From Xestospongia bergquistia (lineage: Eukaryota > Porifera > Demospongiae > Haplosclerida > Petrosiidae): a DNA stretch of 64,000 nucleotides. The position numbers were made by a program, and so were the translations under genes. Under the pieces are notes generated by a model. It did not search any database. It was not told the DNA's origin and saw only the letters and a list, made by a program, of their open reading frames with translations. Positions 1 through 12,879 of this stretch are shown here, one piece after another. The stretch is from assembly GCA_963965975.1 (NCBI GenBank), contig OZ014416.1, positions 8,219,432-8,283,431 of the forward strand, given 5' to 3'. Each line of letters begins with the position of its first letter. Position 1 is the stretch's first letter.

Positions 1-455
1 AAGCTCTAGACTAGTGAACATCAGTACTTACCACAGTGACCTAGGATAGGTACCATTAGTAAGCTCTAGACTAGTGAACATCAGTACTTACCACAGTGAC
101 CTAGGATAGCTACCATTAGTAAGCTCTAGACTAGTAAACATCAGTACTTACCACAGTGACCTAGGATAGGTACCATTAGTAAGCTCTAGACTAGTAAACA
201 TCAGTACTTATCACAGTGACATAGGATAGCTACCATTAGTAAGCTCTAGACTAGTAAACATCAGTACTTACCACAGTGACCTAGGATAGCTACCATTAGT
301 AAGCTCTAGACTAGTAAACATCAGTACTTACCACAGTGACCTAGGATAGCTACCATTAGTAAGCTCTAGACTAGTAAACATCAGTACTTACCACAGTGAC
401 CTAGGATAGCTACCATTAGTAAGCTCTAGATTAGTAAACATCAGTACTTATAACA
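1..455 (+). repeat. 60-bp intronic satellite, array 1 (7.5 units)
   Basis: Seven complete 60-bp units plus a partial eighth, cut by the left window edge, all in the orientation that begins AAGCTCTAGACTAGT and ends CTACCATTAGT. Units differ by only a few substitutions. The array lies in the intron preceding the last eIF3h exon, and the partial last unit stops about 30 nt before that exon's acceptor. The unit is rich in short palindromes (TCTAGA, ACTAGT, CCTAGG) and carries splice-like motifs on both strands. The same unit recurs at eight other places in the window. Confidence 0.95.
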
Positions 456-481
456 TTATCATTAGTCCATTACATTTATAG

Positions 482-703
482 AAAGAAGAAAATATTCGTC
501 GTGCTAAAGAGAACGAGCCCCTCTTACCAATGGATGATAAAACAATAGACAAAGAACTCAATATGAAACCAACACATGCTCCTCCTCGTCAATTGGCTTT
601 ATTAGCAGCTGAACAAGTTGACAGTCAATGTCGTGAGATAGTTCAAGTAACAGGACAGGCCTTCACTAAATTGTATTTTGCCGAAGCTTTACAACAAAAT
701 TAA
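482..703 (+). CDS. EIF3H: eukaryotic translation initiation factor 3 subunit H, C-terminal exon (partial)
   Basis: Last coding exon of eIF3h, a non-catalytic MPN-domain subunit of the eIF3 complex that helps recruit mRNA to the 40S ribosome. The exon follows a clear acceptor (ACATTTATAG at 472-481), encodes 73 residues and ends at TAA 701-703. Recognition rests on the C-terminal pattern of the family: a basic stretch, then NEPLLP (vertebrates: GEPPLP), a proline patch (THAPPRQ), a helix beginning LLAAEQV and the terminus KLYFAEALQ (vertebrates: KLFMAQALQ). The MPN domain and upstream exons lie outside the window. The preceding intron is filled by the 60-bp satellite. The gene is convergent with AP-2. 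The subunit call is fairly secure because the terminal helix is distinctive; the exact exon phase upstream cannot be checked here. Confidence 0.85.
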   Translation, partial: KEENIRRAKENEPLLPMDDKTIDKELNMKPTHAPPRQLALLAAEQVDSQCREIVQVTGQAFTKLYFAEALQQN

Positions 704-1492
704 TTTTACAAATTATTGTATTTTGTAATATTAATTACTTCAGAGTTTTCAGAGTTATTATAATATTGTGACATATTGTGCACATTTAGATGGAATGAGG
801 GAATAGTTCAGTCAACAATTGAGAGATGGTTCAAGGTTTAGAGTTCAGGGCGTAGTGTTCCTTTACTCAGAATAATGTACATAGGTATTTTCTGTTACTT
901 TTCTTATCAGTGTTACTACAATATTGGTTTTCTAACAAAAATAATCTACATTGCTATCAGGTCAAGAGTGTTACCCTAACAACGTCCACATAAAGTTACT
1001 GCATTCCATTTTTATACAATCAACTTTATCCTATGATTACTTCATACTATAATTGAGGTCATTATCGAACAATTAACATAAGATAATTCATTAGTATTGT
1101 TGACAAACATCATTATCGTTATTAGAATAATAATTACTAACATCCATGAATTGTATCTGAGATATAATTAATAACAATATCCTTTCTCAAATTTCTCAAA
1201 CATTTAAAATTTTTAATAATCAAATAAATTATTTTCATTTTAGTAAACAAAGTGATAACAGAATCATCTTTAAATTTGAGACTTAACTGATTGAAAAAAG
1301 ATAATTTGAAATAAATACATTTACATCAACACACATTATGTAATAACGATGGGTAATGAACGATACACCACACCACACAAATTGACACATGATAAAAATA
1401 AGTAAAATGTTTACAAGTAGTGTGATAAATGAATTGATATAGTTACATAACAACACAAGTGTAAAACAGGCTTAGCAAACCTGTTTGACGTG
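704..1492. other. intergenic, convergent 3' ends of eIF3h and AP-2
   Basis: AT-rich sequence between two stop codons on opposite strands. It presumably holds the 3' UTRs of both genes; AATAAA-like strings are common but none stands out. No RNA gene, repeat array or open frame of note. Confidence 0.5.
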
Positions 1493-4400
1493 TTACAATT
1501 TACGATGACATGATATGTTAGCTTCTTGTTTTAATGATAATCCTTGATGTTGTAAAGAGTCTATTTTTTCAAAGGGTTGCTTCATTGTAGCTGAAAAAAT
1601 ATCAGGCTGAATAGTAGGATGACTGGTGTTTCTGGCAAATTGAGAAGGGGCGTGGTTAACACCAGGATACGGTAAGTTCATCATAGACTTTTTCCCATCA
1701 TAAACACCGAGTAATTCATTGAAATAATTTTGAATTACTGATAGAACAGCACTAATATTAGGATTACCAAATCCATGAGATAGCAAGCTGAAATTTGTTA
1801 GACCAGGATATGGATTTGATGGGTCATCAGGACGTAGGTTTGTGGGACCTCCTACAGTATTGACCATGGCCTGAAGCTCTTGAATAAGTACCCTGAATAA
1901 GATTAATGATAGGTAACTTAGGTGTGTGTGTGTGTGTGTAGGGAGAGGGAGAGAGAGGGAGGGAGAAAGGTCACTTACTGTGCAGCTTGTACCATGGATA
2001 TTCTTCTATCAACATGTGGAGTATTTATATGCTGAGCCCCGATAATCTGAGCTAATTCCGTATGAGGAAAAGCATTTTCACACAGACGTCGGAAATCTTC
2101 AGCAAGATGTAGAGCTTCTCCCTCAACAAGAGATGTTAACAGAGATAATTCAGCTGCCTTTCTACGACCAGCTGGAAGAGACAGTCCTTTGGCTTCAAGT
2201 CTCTGTCTAAGGTGATGCCCACCATTTTTGGACTTGGCTCTATTGAAAAGGAAATGATAAATAAAATAATACATTAAAAATACAAGGTAATAAATTAAAT
2301 TATAATTACTGGAAAGCAGGCTACAATATGATCATACTATAATATTAATACATTAAATTTATAACATTCTTTTGTGGTGTGGGGGGGGAAGGTAAGGTAA
2401 TGACTCAAATAGTGAATATCAAACACAATAAATTAAATAAAAATTTTAATATTCACTAAAATTCATAAATCAGTCGCATTTCAAACATCATTTACAATCC
2501 ACAACCACAACATCCATTACACATGTCCATTACACGTATGTATACAAGAATGTACCAGCTGTATTGAAATGTATATAACATAGAGAATAGACTATTATCA
2601 TATAACCTTTATTAATAACAACAGACACAATGTCTAGACAATCACTGTGTATCAATAAAATCTAAGTATAAAGTTATTCCAACATTAATAATGCCCAAGG
2701 ATATAGCTTATACAACTGACTTCATATTTTATTAATGCTGTTTACATACGAATACTATAATTGAATCAGGACAGGGTAGGAGTTTAAATAGCTAGATTGT
2801 ACAAGATAACACAAAAACTATAGTGTATATATTAAACAAACATGCTTATCAGAAGTTGGTATATCCTTCTCAGGCAGTCAATGTCAAAGGTCAAGCCTCA
2901 AAATGTATAGTACTATAGTGTATAGTGGGTTATTGGATAGCCACATATTTGTCCAATTAAAGCACAAAGAGTTGTAATAATTTATCACTTTAAACATCAC
3001 ATATCTATCAATAGTATTGTGTTACTACCACTAATGAGACACTACAAATTATTGGACATTACAATGACTTCAGTATGTATTCACAATAATCTAAGATAAC
3101 TCTAGATTACCTACAATTAAGAAGTTTAGACTAGTGAAAATCCCACAGTGATCTAGGACATCTACCACTAGACTAGTGAACATCAATACTTACCACTAGG
3201 TCACTGTGGTAAGTACTGATGTTTACTAGTCTAGAGCTTACTAATGGTAGCTATCCTAGGTCACTGTGGTAAGTACTGATGTTCATTAGTCTAGAGCTTA
3301 CTAATAGTAGCTATCCTAGGTCACTGTGGTAAGTACTGATGTTCACTAGTCTAGAGCTTACTAATGGTAGCTATCCTAGATCACTGTGGTAAGTACTGAT
3401 GTTCATTAGTCTAGAGCTTACTAATAGTAGCCATCCTAGGTCACTGTGGTAAGTACTGATGTTTACTAGTCTAGAGCTTACTAATGGTAGCTATCCTAGG
3501 TCACTGTGGTAAGTACTGATGTTCATTAGTCTAGAGCTTACTAATGGTAGCTATCCTAGGTCACTGTGGTAAGTACTGATGTTTACTAGTCTAGAGCTTA
3601 CTAATGGTAGCTATTCTAGGTCACTGGATACGTACCATTAGTAAGCTCTAGACTAATGAACTGGTGCTTACTACCGTGATTTAAATAGTGATAAATTACT
3701 AACAAAAATACAAGACAATACAAAAGACCTACGCAGTCTCAATTATGTAATAATCATACAACTTCGACGATATCCATTACTCATACAACAAGTCTAGAGA
3801 AGTAAGTCACAAAATAGCCCACACATAATAATATAATAGTAACTAAATCTCAAAACTAACACAAAATAAACAAAGATGCTGAACGTTTCGATACACACTA
3901 ATTCACCTACGTTATTCTCAAATATCATTTGTTACACGTGCATAATATAACAGATCATTAATGATCTCAATTGTTATAATTTTGAAACATAACAAATCTA
4001 CTATACAGTTTAATACAATAACTATTATTTACATATTAATTATAATACTATATTAAGATCATATACAGCATATAACATTGTTTATGGCTGGACACCTCAC
4101 ATTTGTAAACAAATTCAATATCAAGTCTAATTGTCAATTGGCTCTCCTTTTGGCTATCAATATCTCTGACAGTAACTCCCTCGATTGACCCCATTCCCCT
4201 AATATGGATTTGACACATAGTATTGCTACATTTGTCAAAGCAAAGTTTATATTCCTTAAATGCTCGACTATGGAGGTCTAATCACACAATACACTACAAA
4301 AGACTCAATTTAATATCATTGTCAATTTCTTTAATATAGAGACTATCACTTTCAAAGTCAAAAACAATAATAATTCAATTATTTCATTTATAGTGAACTC

Positions 4401-7400
4401 CCACAAGTCCATCCACAAGACAAATAGTCCCTACATGTAAGCACTATATACATGTATATACACATATATTGTAGTTCATTGTATTGTATGTTCTGCAAAT
4501 GATGTCATTTGTTCCCTACAATGAAGAAACCTTGCTTGTGGTAGCAGCCACAAACCACCACAGATGTCTGCACTATCCTACTCATCACTTGAACAACAAG
4601 TACGCAATTACAATGAAACCACGTCATTTTTTTGCTATCAATCACTATAACTCAATTATTTCTACTCTCCCACATAATAAATCAAATAAAATCTATACCT
4701 TCTAAGTATTCCACCAAGTACAGATGCATTAAGACATTCTGGATTGGAAAGACGCCTTCGAACTTCATCTAAAGAAACCCTGTATTTTTGTGTAGCACTT
4801 AATAAAGAGAGACGACCCGGTACAAGGCAAAACAGTTCGTCATCTGTGGAACTACTTTGAAAGTTAGTAGATTTTTGATCTGGGGGGTCATTCTCTTCTG
4901 GTTCTGGTGTTGAACCTGGAGAGGGGGGGGAGAGAGAAAGTGGGTAGTTAAAGAATGCAGACAAAAATTACTGAAATTGTTATAAAATTGTTTGTGATTA
5001 CATCATTGTTTGCTTATAAAAAATTCCCTATGAAATAAGTCAGTAAATAAAATTTATACATACAGGTTGAAAGCGAAATATTTCCTAATCTCATCCTTTA
5101 TATTCAATCAAAGACTATCAAAGACAATGAAAGCCTTTGTCTATTCCCACTACTGTAACCTCAATACCTTACTCCCATAGGAAAGTTTGTACATTAAAGG
5201 CACTTGTATTAATCCCTATTAATAATTTAAATGTATTCTATATTGAGAATGCCTTTATTCAAAGGCTCCAAAATGTCTGTCATGAAGACCATTCATTCAT
5301 AGTAAACTTGACTGACATTTAGAAATAATATTAAGGTACAATGCTCCCAAGTACTGTCAGAGAAAGGACAATGATGCGGTACCTACTTGGATGTGACAAT
5401 AATAGAACACGTGTCATAATGCATTCACTTCCAGTACATATGCATCATTTAATATAGTCTTGTCCTTATATGGACATGTACATGTAAAAAACATGAAAAA
5501 GTACAATACACGTATTTATAATTATAATAGCAATATTAATATAGCTTTTCATTTATTGTAATATTAAACAAACCACACTTGAACAAACAGTCTGAATTCC
5601 TCCTAACCAGTACACTAGCATTACTGACATACTCTGAAAACTTAACCACAATAAAAATAATGCCAAAAGAATGCAAAAACACACAGATGTATTTAGACGG
5701 CTTCAGTGTGGTTGTCATAGCAACCACCATTATAGAAACCTTAAGTCAATACAGGCCACAGGTTACACCTGCAAGTCTATTAATTTTAAATTAAACCGTT
5801 TGCCTCCAGGCACATTTACTATATATGTAACATACAATCTAACATAATGTTGCTATGCACACACTCTGTATTGAAGACAGAGTATAAATGATTGAATATT
5901 TATTGTTACCTCTACTGGATGATGGTGAAGAGAAACTGGATATTCCAGAACTTGGTCTCTCAATGGAATGTGAATTAGGAGGGAACTGTGAAAGGAATCT
6001 CTATAAGAGAGAGAGAGAGAGAGTGAGGGGAGGGAGGGAGGGAGAGAGAGGGAGAAGGAGAGATATAACATCATCAAGTACAAGTCATAATAATAATTAT
6101 TACATCATATTTATTTAAATAACATTAAAAAATTAGAAAACAAATACATACTAATATGTACCACAACAACAACACATTATGTCACCAATCAAAATAAATC
6201 ATAAAAATGTTTGTCAAACCCTTACTATGTAAGGGAGTCATTAAGATGAAAGTTACTCCTTACAAGCACAAGGTTGTCATTTCATTGCATTAGATTAGGC
6301 CAATATAAATATTTTAGCTACTTTAACACACACCCTCTACAAAACCACCGCCATAATTGTGGTGACGGGCAGACTGGGGCAATTATTTCACAGCTATCAC
6401 AACTAAGAGAGACTCCAGGTCTCAAGAGCCTGTGAAATAATTAACATTAATTATCAGCTGCAGGACCCAGTGTGAATGTGTGCAAGGCTCTAAATAATTC
6501 CATTGAAACATTATTTTTGCCAGCTGTTTGTGTTATTTAGAGGGTACTTGTGAGAACTGTTGATATAAAGGCAGGCTAGATTGTCAGCCATCCTCTGTAA
6601 TGTCCCTACATGTATCAACATCACATAGATGGGACAAATGACACATTGTATTTGAGTATGAGGTGTGTTTAAAAATTGTCTTGTCTATCATTTACACTGC
6701 CTATGATAGGTACCATTAGTAAGCTCTAGACTAGTAAACACCAGTACTTACCACAGTGACCTAGGATAGCTACTATTAGTAAGCTCTAGACTAGTAAACA
6801 TTAGTACTTACCACAGTGACGTAGGATAGCTACCATTAGTAAGCTCCAGACTAGTTAACATCAGTACCTACCACAGTGACGTAGGATAGCTACCATTAGT
6901 AAGCTCCAGACTAGTTAACATCAGTACCTACCACAGTGACCTAGGATAGCTACCATTAGTAAGCTCTAGACTAGTGAACATCAGTACTTACCACAATGAC
7001 CTAGGATAGCTACCACATTAGTATGGGACGGCTTACATCCAACAGTTACCAAGGTTACACACATGAACAGTATTATATCACATCTTATTACACACAACAT
7101 TATGTATCACAAAAGTGAGAAAAGCTATTACCAACCACATTATCAACCTAACTCCCTGACCCTCAACGTTATAATATACAAACCGTAACAGTTGCTATGT
7201 ACCAGAGACAGAAAGATGAGAATACAGTCAACAAATATAAACACACCTAGTTTCATAAACTATAAAATGCCTTATTTAGAACTATAGGTTACAATATGTC
7301 TTCACAATGGTATTAAATTATCTATTAAAAGATTTGAAAATCAGTTAAGAAGTCTTTTATTTCAGACTAAAAATAATATTCTTTTACCAATATATATATC

Positions 7401-10400
7401 TATTATAAAAATGGGTTGATCCATTCTCCTATCATATGTAGGTGTCTATTACAAATTCATTGATCTATTGACTTAAGTATATTGCACATAAGACCACAAT
7501 GAGACATTATATACTTTAGGGAGGCAGATCTTCCTAAGCCAAACACTTAAGAACTCAGCCTTTGGTTCACAGGGAGTCAATAAAAAAGAGGAGTGACCCT
7601 CCCAGCACATAAAATGTACACAATAAAATTACAAGGTGAGATTTTCGACTGCATATCAAGTCAGTAAACAGTACTAATTGATAAAAAGTAGAGAAACTTC
7701 AGATTAATACTAAGCTTTGTCCCCTAAACTCTAACATAGTATACGGTCCAAGGTTCAGACTGTCCCATTGGACTATGTTCAAAGGTCATACTATCCCACT
7801 GGGCTTCTTCCATATAAAAGTCTTACAATCTTATACATAGCTAACCTATCAGATCAATATAAACATGATCTGTAGAAAAAGACTGCCTTAATGGAAGTAA
7901 TAACAACACAGTCAAAATTGGCTAAATTAGATTATACTCCTACCTTCCACTACAAATGGATAAAAACCTGTTTATAACATACTACAAGAGATAGATATCA
8001 TATTTCACAAAGCCATAATGATATTCATTGCATACCAGCTACATATAATAAATCAGTCATGAATATTGGTTAGTTTTAACCATCAAAAGAACAGTTCAAT
8101 AATGAATATAAAAAAATACAATATAAGATTTGTCATGAGAATAAAAATCAATAAATAATATTAAACCTCCCCTTAGGCTATCGCTATATTTAGGTAGGTG
8201 TTCGTACAGTAAGAGATTACTGTAAATGGTCAACAACCAATTTTACAAATCTTTGCATTCTGTGGTGGACATCATCTAAACTTAACAATCATTCTGTCAT
8301 AGCTGTTATCCATACATTGGTCTTATTAAAAGATTATATGTATCACTGAACATACCATAACATACCTACAACAGTAAAGAGTTAGGAGGGGAGCCATTTT
8401 TTAATAGTTTATTTATTTTATAATATCAGCAATAGTTATTAAAAAATAACTATAATTTAATGAGAAAAGGGGCAAATAAAGTTACCAATCAAATTTAATA
8501 ATAAAACATATTTGTATCAAGAATGTGGAATCTAAGATATCCTACAGTTGTATGCAGCCACTAACTCTACCTAAGATCATTTCCTCAATACCCCAACTAC
8601 ATACTACAAAGCCTGTGATATGTATCCTCTATGTATTGACACCCACACAGCCCTGGACTAATGATGGCAATAGTGTGTTACAAGAAAGTTAATGCTTCAG
8701 TTCTGAATAAAACTGCACTTGAAACAGGTGAGGAATCTAATGTCATAATCTACTCCTCCAAATTACTGATAACAGATGTGTGTAGCACAGGTGAATCAAT
8801 AGCTTTGAAACTAGTCAAATACCATATTGGTTACCTAGGAAACACACATTGTAAAGCTGACTTAAAACAACAATTACTATATGTAGCTAGAGTGAGCGAC
8901 TAACAAGTTTTTTTTGATGTCTTTTATTACTAAAAGAACACAGCTCTTAAATGTCAGGTTAGTTGGAATATCAGATTAACTACAACATAAGAACAAGCGC
9001 ATGTGTGCGTGCATATACAGGTTATAATTGTAGTACAATGAACATGCTGTAGGAATTATTTACGAGATCCAGGCCAGCATCCCACTACCACATCAAGGAG
9101 GAAAAATACATCATACAACATAAAAGCTAGAAATAAAGGAACTTCTAAAGATTACAACTACATGTATTTAGAACACAGTCATCATGACAAGCAACTTGTC
9201 AAGAACAAAGGAACAGAGAGGAGAGTAACAACATACACAAGACTTATGACTGTTTACAGACAGTTGTTTTAAAATCTGAATAAAAAGTAACTTGGTTACA
9301 TAATTCCTCCATCAGTAACAATCACATTACAAGACTTGGCAAGTATTGAGGAGACAGGTATATCATAAGACAGTCATGTGTATTGTACCTTCAGGCTACG
9401 TATAAACAATTTAATAATGTCAATGGGCTTCATGTGGTTGTAATTCAATTGTATTTCCTGTTACGTAGTTTTCATTAATAGAGAGCCAAGAATGGCTTTA
9501 AATAATGAAAGAGAAAACTCTATGGTTTATGACATACACTATGTCATAAAAATAATAATACAAATTGAAAATAAAAACCCTAGATTTCATAGGGCTAAAC
9601 AAGGCTAGCAGCTACCTCAGAAACAACTCATTCAGACAGCAAGAATTAAATGCATACTAGAAAGTCTTCAAAACAAGAGTTAACTATCTCAGATAGTTAA
9701 AGTATTGTCAACATTTCCAACATCAACATTGACATTAAGAATACCGGTCTTAATATTAGATTGTTGTTCTTTATATTAAAAGTATAGAGTTTGAGGGCAT
9801 AATGGTTTTGAGGAAAAAGTAAGTGACATTTTCATCTTAAAACAATCACAATTTGAGAAATTGTTATGAGGAAAACAGACAATACAACATTACTGATGAT
9901 AAATGGCATTTTAACAAGCAAACAAAAGAGACTTATAAAATGGCAAATGATTATTAAATAACGTCTTCTTGAGGACTTATAATAATTGTATATAATTAAC
10001 TAAAGGATAGTAATATTATTGGCATTATCTAAATTTCAGTCACCACAATGAAATAAAAACAGACAGTCAGATTTTCTAAGTTTTATTTACAACTCAAACA
10101 CAAAATTAAAAGAAAATTTTTAAAAAATGAGTGGTTACACATCTCAAATTAATTACACAATTCAACAATGCTTATCAAAAACATTTTGAGATGAAAAACA
10201 GACAAGCATGCTCCACATTTTAACAAGCTACTCAATTGCATCCAGTCACACATCACTAACCAAGTGACACACACACTCACACAACTTTAGCCCCTCAGGC
10301 TACAAACACATCAATCTATGACTTAGTCTATGGTACTAAGACATTGATACAAATGTAGCATTGGTCTAACTTGGAAGTATGGTTTGTATTGTATATGTAC

Positions 10401-12218
10401 ATAGTGACCTTGTGATATAGACTAGTGTCTCAAACTTGTATATTTCTTTATGAATAAAGTAGTTGTTAACATATGACACACACATACTGAGACAAATGGA
10501 CAGGGACTTTATAATTTGAACTATAATTAGCAACCTTTATGACTATCTAGACTACTAATTAGTAGTATTTGTCATAGAACAACCACTAGACATCATTACT
10601 TAACTGTGATCTAGGATAGCTATCACCAATAGTGAACATCAGTACTTACCACAGTGACCGGGGATAGCTACCATTTGTAAGGTCTAGACTAGGAAACATC
10701 AGTACTTACCACAGTGACCTAGGTTACCTAACATAACAAATTATGTGAACATCTGCACTTATCACAGTGACCTAGTGACCTAAGATATCTACCTCTAGAC
10801 TAGTAAACATCAGTACTTACCACAGTGACCTAGGTTAGCTAACGTAAGTTCTAGACTAGTGGTTGGCTACTTGAATTCAATTATGATACGTAAAAAAACT
10901 AACCCTTGATGACTCTTCAATTTTCTTTCTGGATACACTCTGACCAGACAAAGGACAGGTACCATCACTGGATCCAGATGATTTAGAAGATATTCCATCA
11001 ACAGCAGTAGAGTAAATACCACTAGAAGCTTTTGACAAACAACCAGAATGTGACTCAGTATCCTGTTCACCTTCAACGTCAGCATCATTTTTGTCTGTTA
11101 CCAATTCTATTTCCTCTGCAGGTTCTTTATTGATCGGTGAGCTTTGGTTCGAATCGCATTCATTACCACAATCAATTCTACTTGAATTCTGTGGCATCAT
11201 AATTCCTACATGATATTCAGTAGGCGCAATTCTAGGAGCTGTTTGCGATCCATCTTTAGTTAAGTCAATACTAGTGTGACTTCCTTCACTCATACTTGAA
11301 CAGCCGCTAGAACTGCTTACTGACGGACATGAATTTACAGAGGGTGGAGCACACGGAGAGCCGATGTACATCATAGGTGATAAAGGTGATCGATTATACA
11401 TATAGAAAAAAGGTGAAGAGAGATGAGAAGAAAGAGGAGAGAAGACGTAAGGGTAGATATTATTACTGTTAGTTGGTTGTGTTGTGCATGAAGTGGTGCA
11501 GTTTGTAGACACGATTACATCATTTCTATGAGTTGAAGCAATAGAAATTAATGATGGCGAAGAAGGCTGTTTATCACATGCACTTTCAATGCGAGAATCA
11601 CTGCAATTTGTAGAATTTTTTCTGTTTTTAGAGAGTTGGTTTGATGTTGGGTCTACGTTAGACGAGCCCTTTAAAATGTTGACCTCGTTTTGTAATGGAT
11701 TAAATGGTGATACAACGCCAAAGCCTTGAGGCACTTTGAATGGTTGAGTGGATGTAGGAAAAGGATAACTCATTTGATATGAGGGTGTTCCATATGACCC
11801 CATCCTGGCAGTAAGTGCAGGATCTATTGTGGTAGTGGGTGAAAGTCCAGACGTTATGTTACTATGCTGTCTGGTTGATGATGATGCCAATGGGCTCGTT
11901 AAAAAGGGATAAGCTGGAGCAATACCAATTGGAGTACTGGGAAATTGATTAACAGGTGGTTTTGTTAGATGTGAAAGGAATGTCAATGGCTGGTGATGGA
12001 ATTCTCTATTAGACTCTGCTTCACTTTGTCGCAGTAACTTCTCTTTCTCCATAATCACCTCTTTCTAAAAATTATATTTTATTATTATAAATAAATATTT
12101 ATAATTAAGTCCTTACTGTTAATTTGGTCACTTTAACATTTGGAGGTGCTTTGCGATTTTCTTCTGCTAGTGAATGTGGAAGTGACCGCTTGCGGCTTTT
12201 AGACTGTGAAGAATTCAT
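1493..12218 (-). CDS. TFAP2: AP-2 family transcription factor
   Basis: AP-2 proteins are nuclear, sequence-specific activators that bind GC-rich palindromes as dimers through a basic helix-span-helix domain. Exons on the minus strand: 12218-12117, 12064-10904, 6000-5910, 4915-4699, 2239-1979 and 1892-1493. All junctions are GT-AG and keep frame, giving about 743 residues. The conserved DNA-binding/dimerisation region is encoded by the last three exons. It runs from [16 protein letters not shown] through [19 protein letters not shown] (joined across a 2.5-kb intron), [20 protein letters not shown], to the helix containing [11 protein letters not shown]. The long second exon is Ser/Pro/Tyr-rich and low complexity, as expected of a transactivation domain; I see no clear PPxY motif. 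The start at 12218 is the first ATG of an exon that is open upstream to its acceptor at 12245, so a further 5' exon may exist. Introns 2 and 4 (4.9 and 2.5 kb) are very large for this window and contain three 60-bp satellite arrays. It lies head-to-head with MRPL15. Confidence 0.92.
3121..3680. repeat. 60-bp satellite, array 2, with two orientation switches
   Basis: Lies in the AP-2 intron between exons 2239 and 4699. It starts with degenerate units in the forward orientation (3121-3199), switches at 3196-3200 into about seven units in the reverse orientation, and switches back near 3625-3632 into a final forward unit. The first switch falls at a CTAGG core, where CTTACCA and TGGTAAG face each other as a small perfect inverted repeat. 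The only array in the window that contains both orientations. Confidence 0.95.
6340..6610. promoter_or_regulatory. candidate intronic regulatory element in AP-2 intron
   Basis: A patch that looks less AT-rich than the rest of this 4.9-kb intron. It contains an inverted repeat (AATTATTTCACAG near 6381-6394, CTGTGAAATAATTA near 6431-6444) and a TATA-like string (GATATAAAGG at 6562-6571). It could be an enhancer or an alternative promoter, but this rests only on composition and the inverted repeat. The remainder of the intron shows no gene that I can support. Confidence 0.2.
6707..7021 (+). repeat. 60-bp satellite, array 3 (5 units)
   Basis: Five forward-orientation units in the large AP-2 intron (5909-6001 exon side to 10904), antisense to the gene. 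Two units carry GACGTAGG instead of GACCTAGG, which shows local spread of a variant between neighbouring units. Confidence 0.95.
10583..10862 (+). repeat. 60-bp satellite, array 4 (about 5 degenerate units)
   Basis: Degenerate forward-orientation units with truncations, ending about 40 nt from the exon-2 donor of AP-2 at 10903. Unit lengths vary because of internal deletions, so this looks like an older array than array 1. Confidence 0.9.
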
Positions 12219-12879
12219 TTTGGGTAAAGTACCAAATGACTTATCTGCAAAATAACAGAAGAGAATTAGACTAATACATAATACACAGTAGTCAATGGAG
12301 TCATATAGACTGTACTATTAATAGCCATTTTTTATTAATATATGAAACAAGAAGAGCCGTTCAATACTAGAATTGTGATCAGTGTAGTTAGTGTTCTTAG
12401 TTATATCTGTCAATGCAACTCACTTTCAAAAGAACATACACAAAGTAAATGTAAATATTTGCAGGAAACAATTTACACGAATGGAAAGAATAAACACGAA
12501 AAGAAGACGTCTTGAATTCTCTCTCTGCAGATGAACAAGTCTTTTGCGATCTCTACGAATAATGCGTCCTACGTTTGGTTGCGAGCGAGAAGACTTCAAA
12601 AACTAAGGCAACGTACCATCGACCGGGAAACAGGACAGCGCCACTGATATCTATTGGTTAACCAGTTGCAGACAACAGAGAAGAATGTCGGTAAATAAAA
12701 AATCGCTCTTTCTGACTCCAATTCCACTCTATCTATATAACAGATTTCAGGATTTCCTCGGGCCTCATCAGTCGGCGAATATCAAAGCATTTGTGGTATG
12801 CCAACAGCAAGCAAAATAATACAGTCAAGATGTTATGAATAATTGATATATTGTCATAGAGAAGAAGGTGGGACTATAA
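12219..12879. promoter_or_regulatory. shared 5' region of AP-2 and MRPL15
   Basis: About 660 bp between divergent start codons. It probably contains both promoters and any 5' non-coding AP-2 exon. The part at 12520-12660 is visibly less AT-rich than its surroundings. No individual site is certain. Confidence 0.4.

Noticed and set aside
1..455. CRISPR-like array
   Set aside because: Units are contiguous 60-bp copies with no unique spacers, recur in both orientations in introns of a eukaryote, and no cas genes exist. The same holds for the 70-bp array at 34331-35527.
5136..6118. Several short plus-strand frames between AP-2 exons
   Set aside because: They overlap or oppose AP-2 exons or run through GA microsatellite; none shows splice context or motif.
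8661..8903. 80-residue plus-strand open frame inside the AP-2 intron
   Set aside because: No recognisable motif, promoter, splice context or composition change; a chance frame in a 4.9-kb intron.
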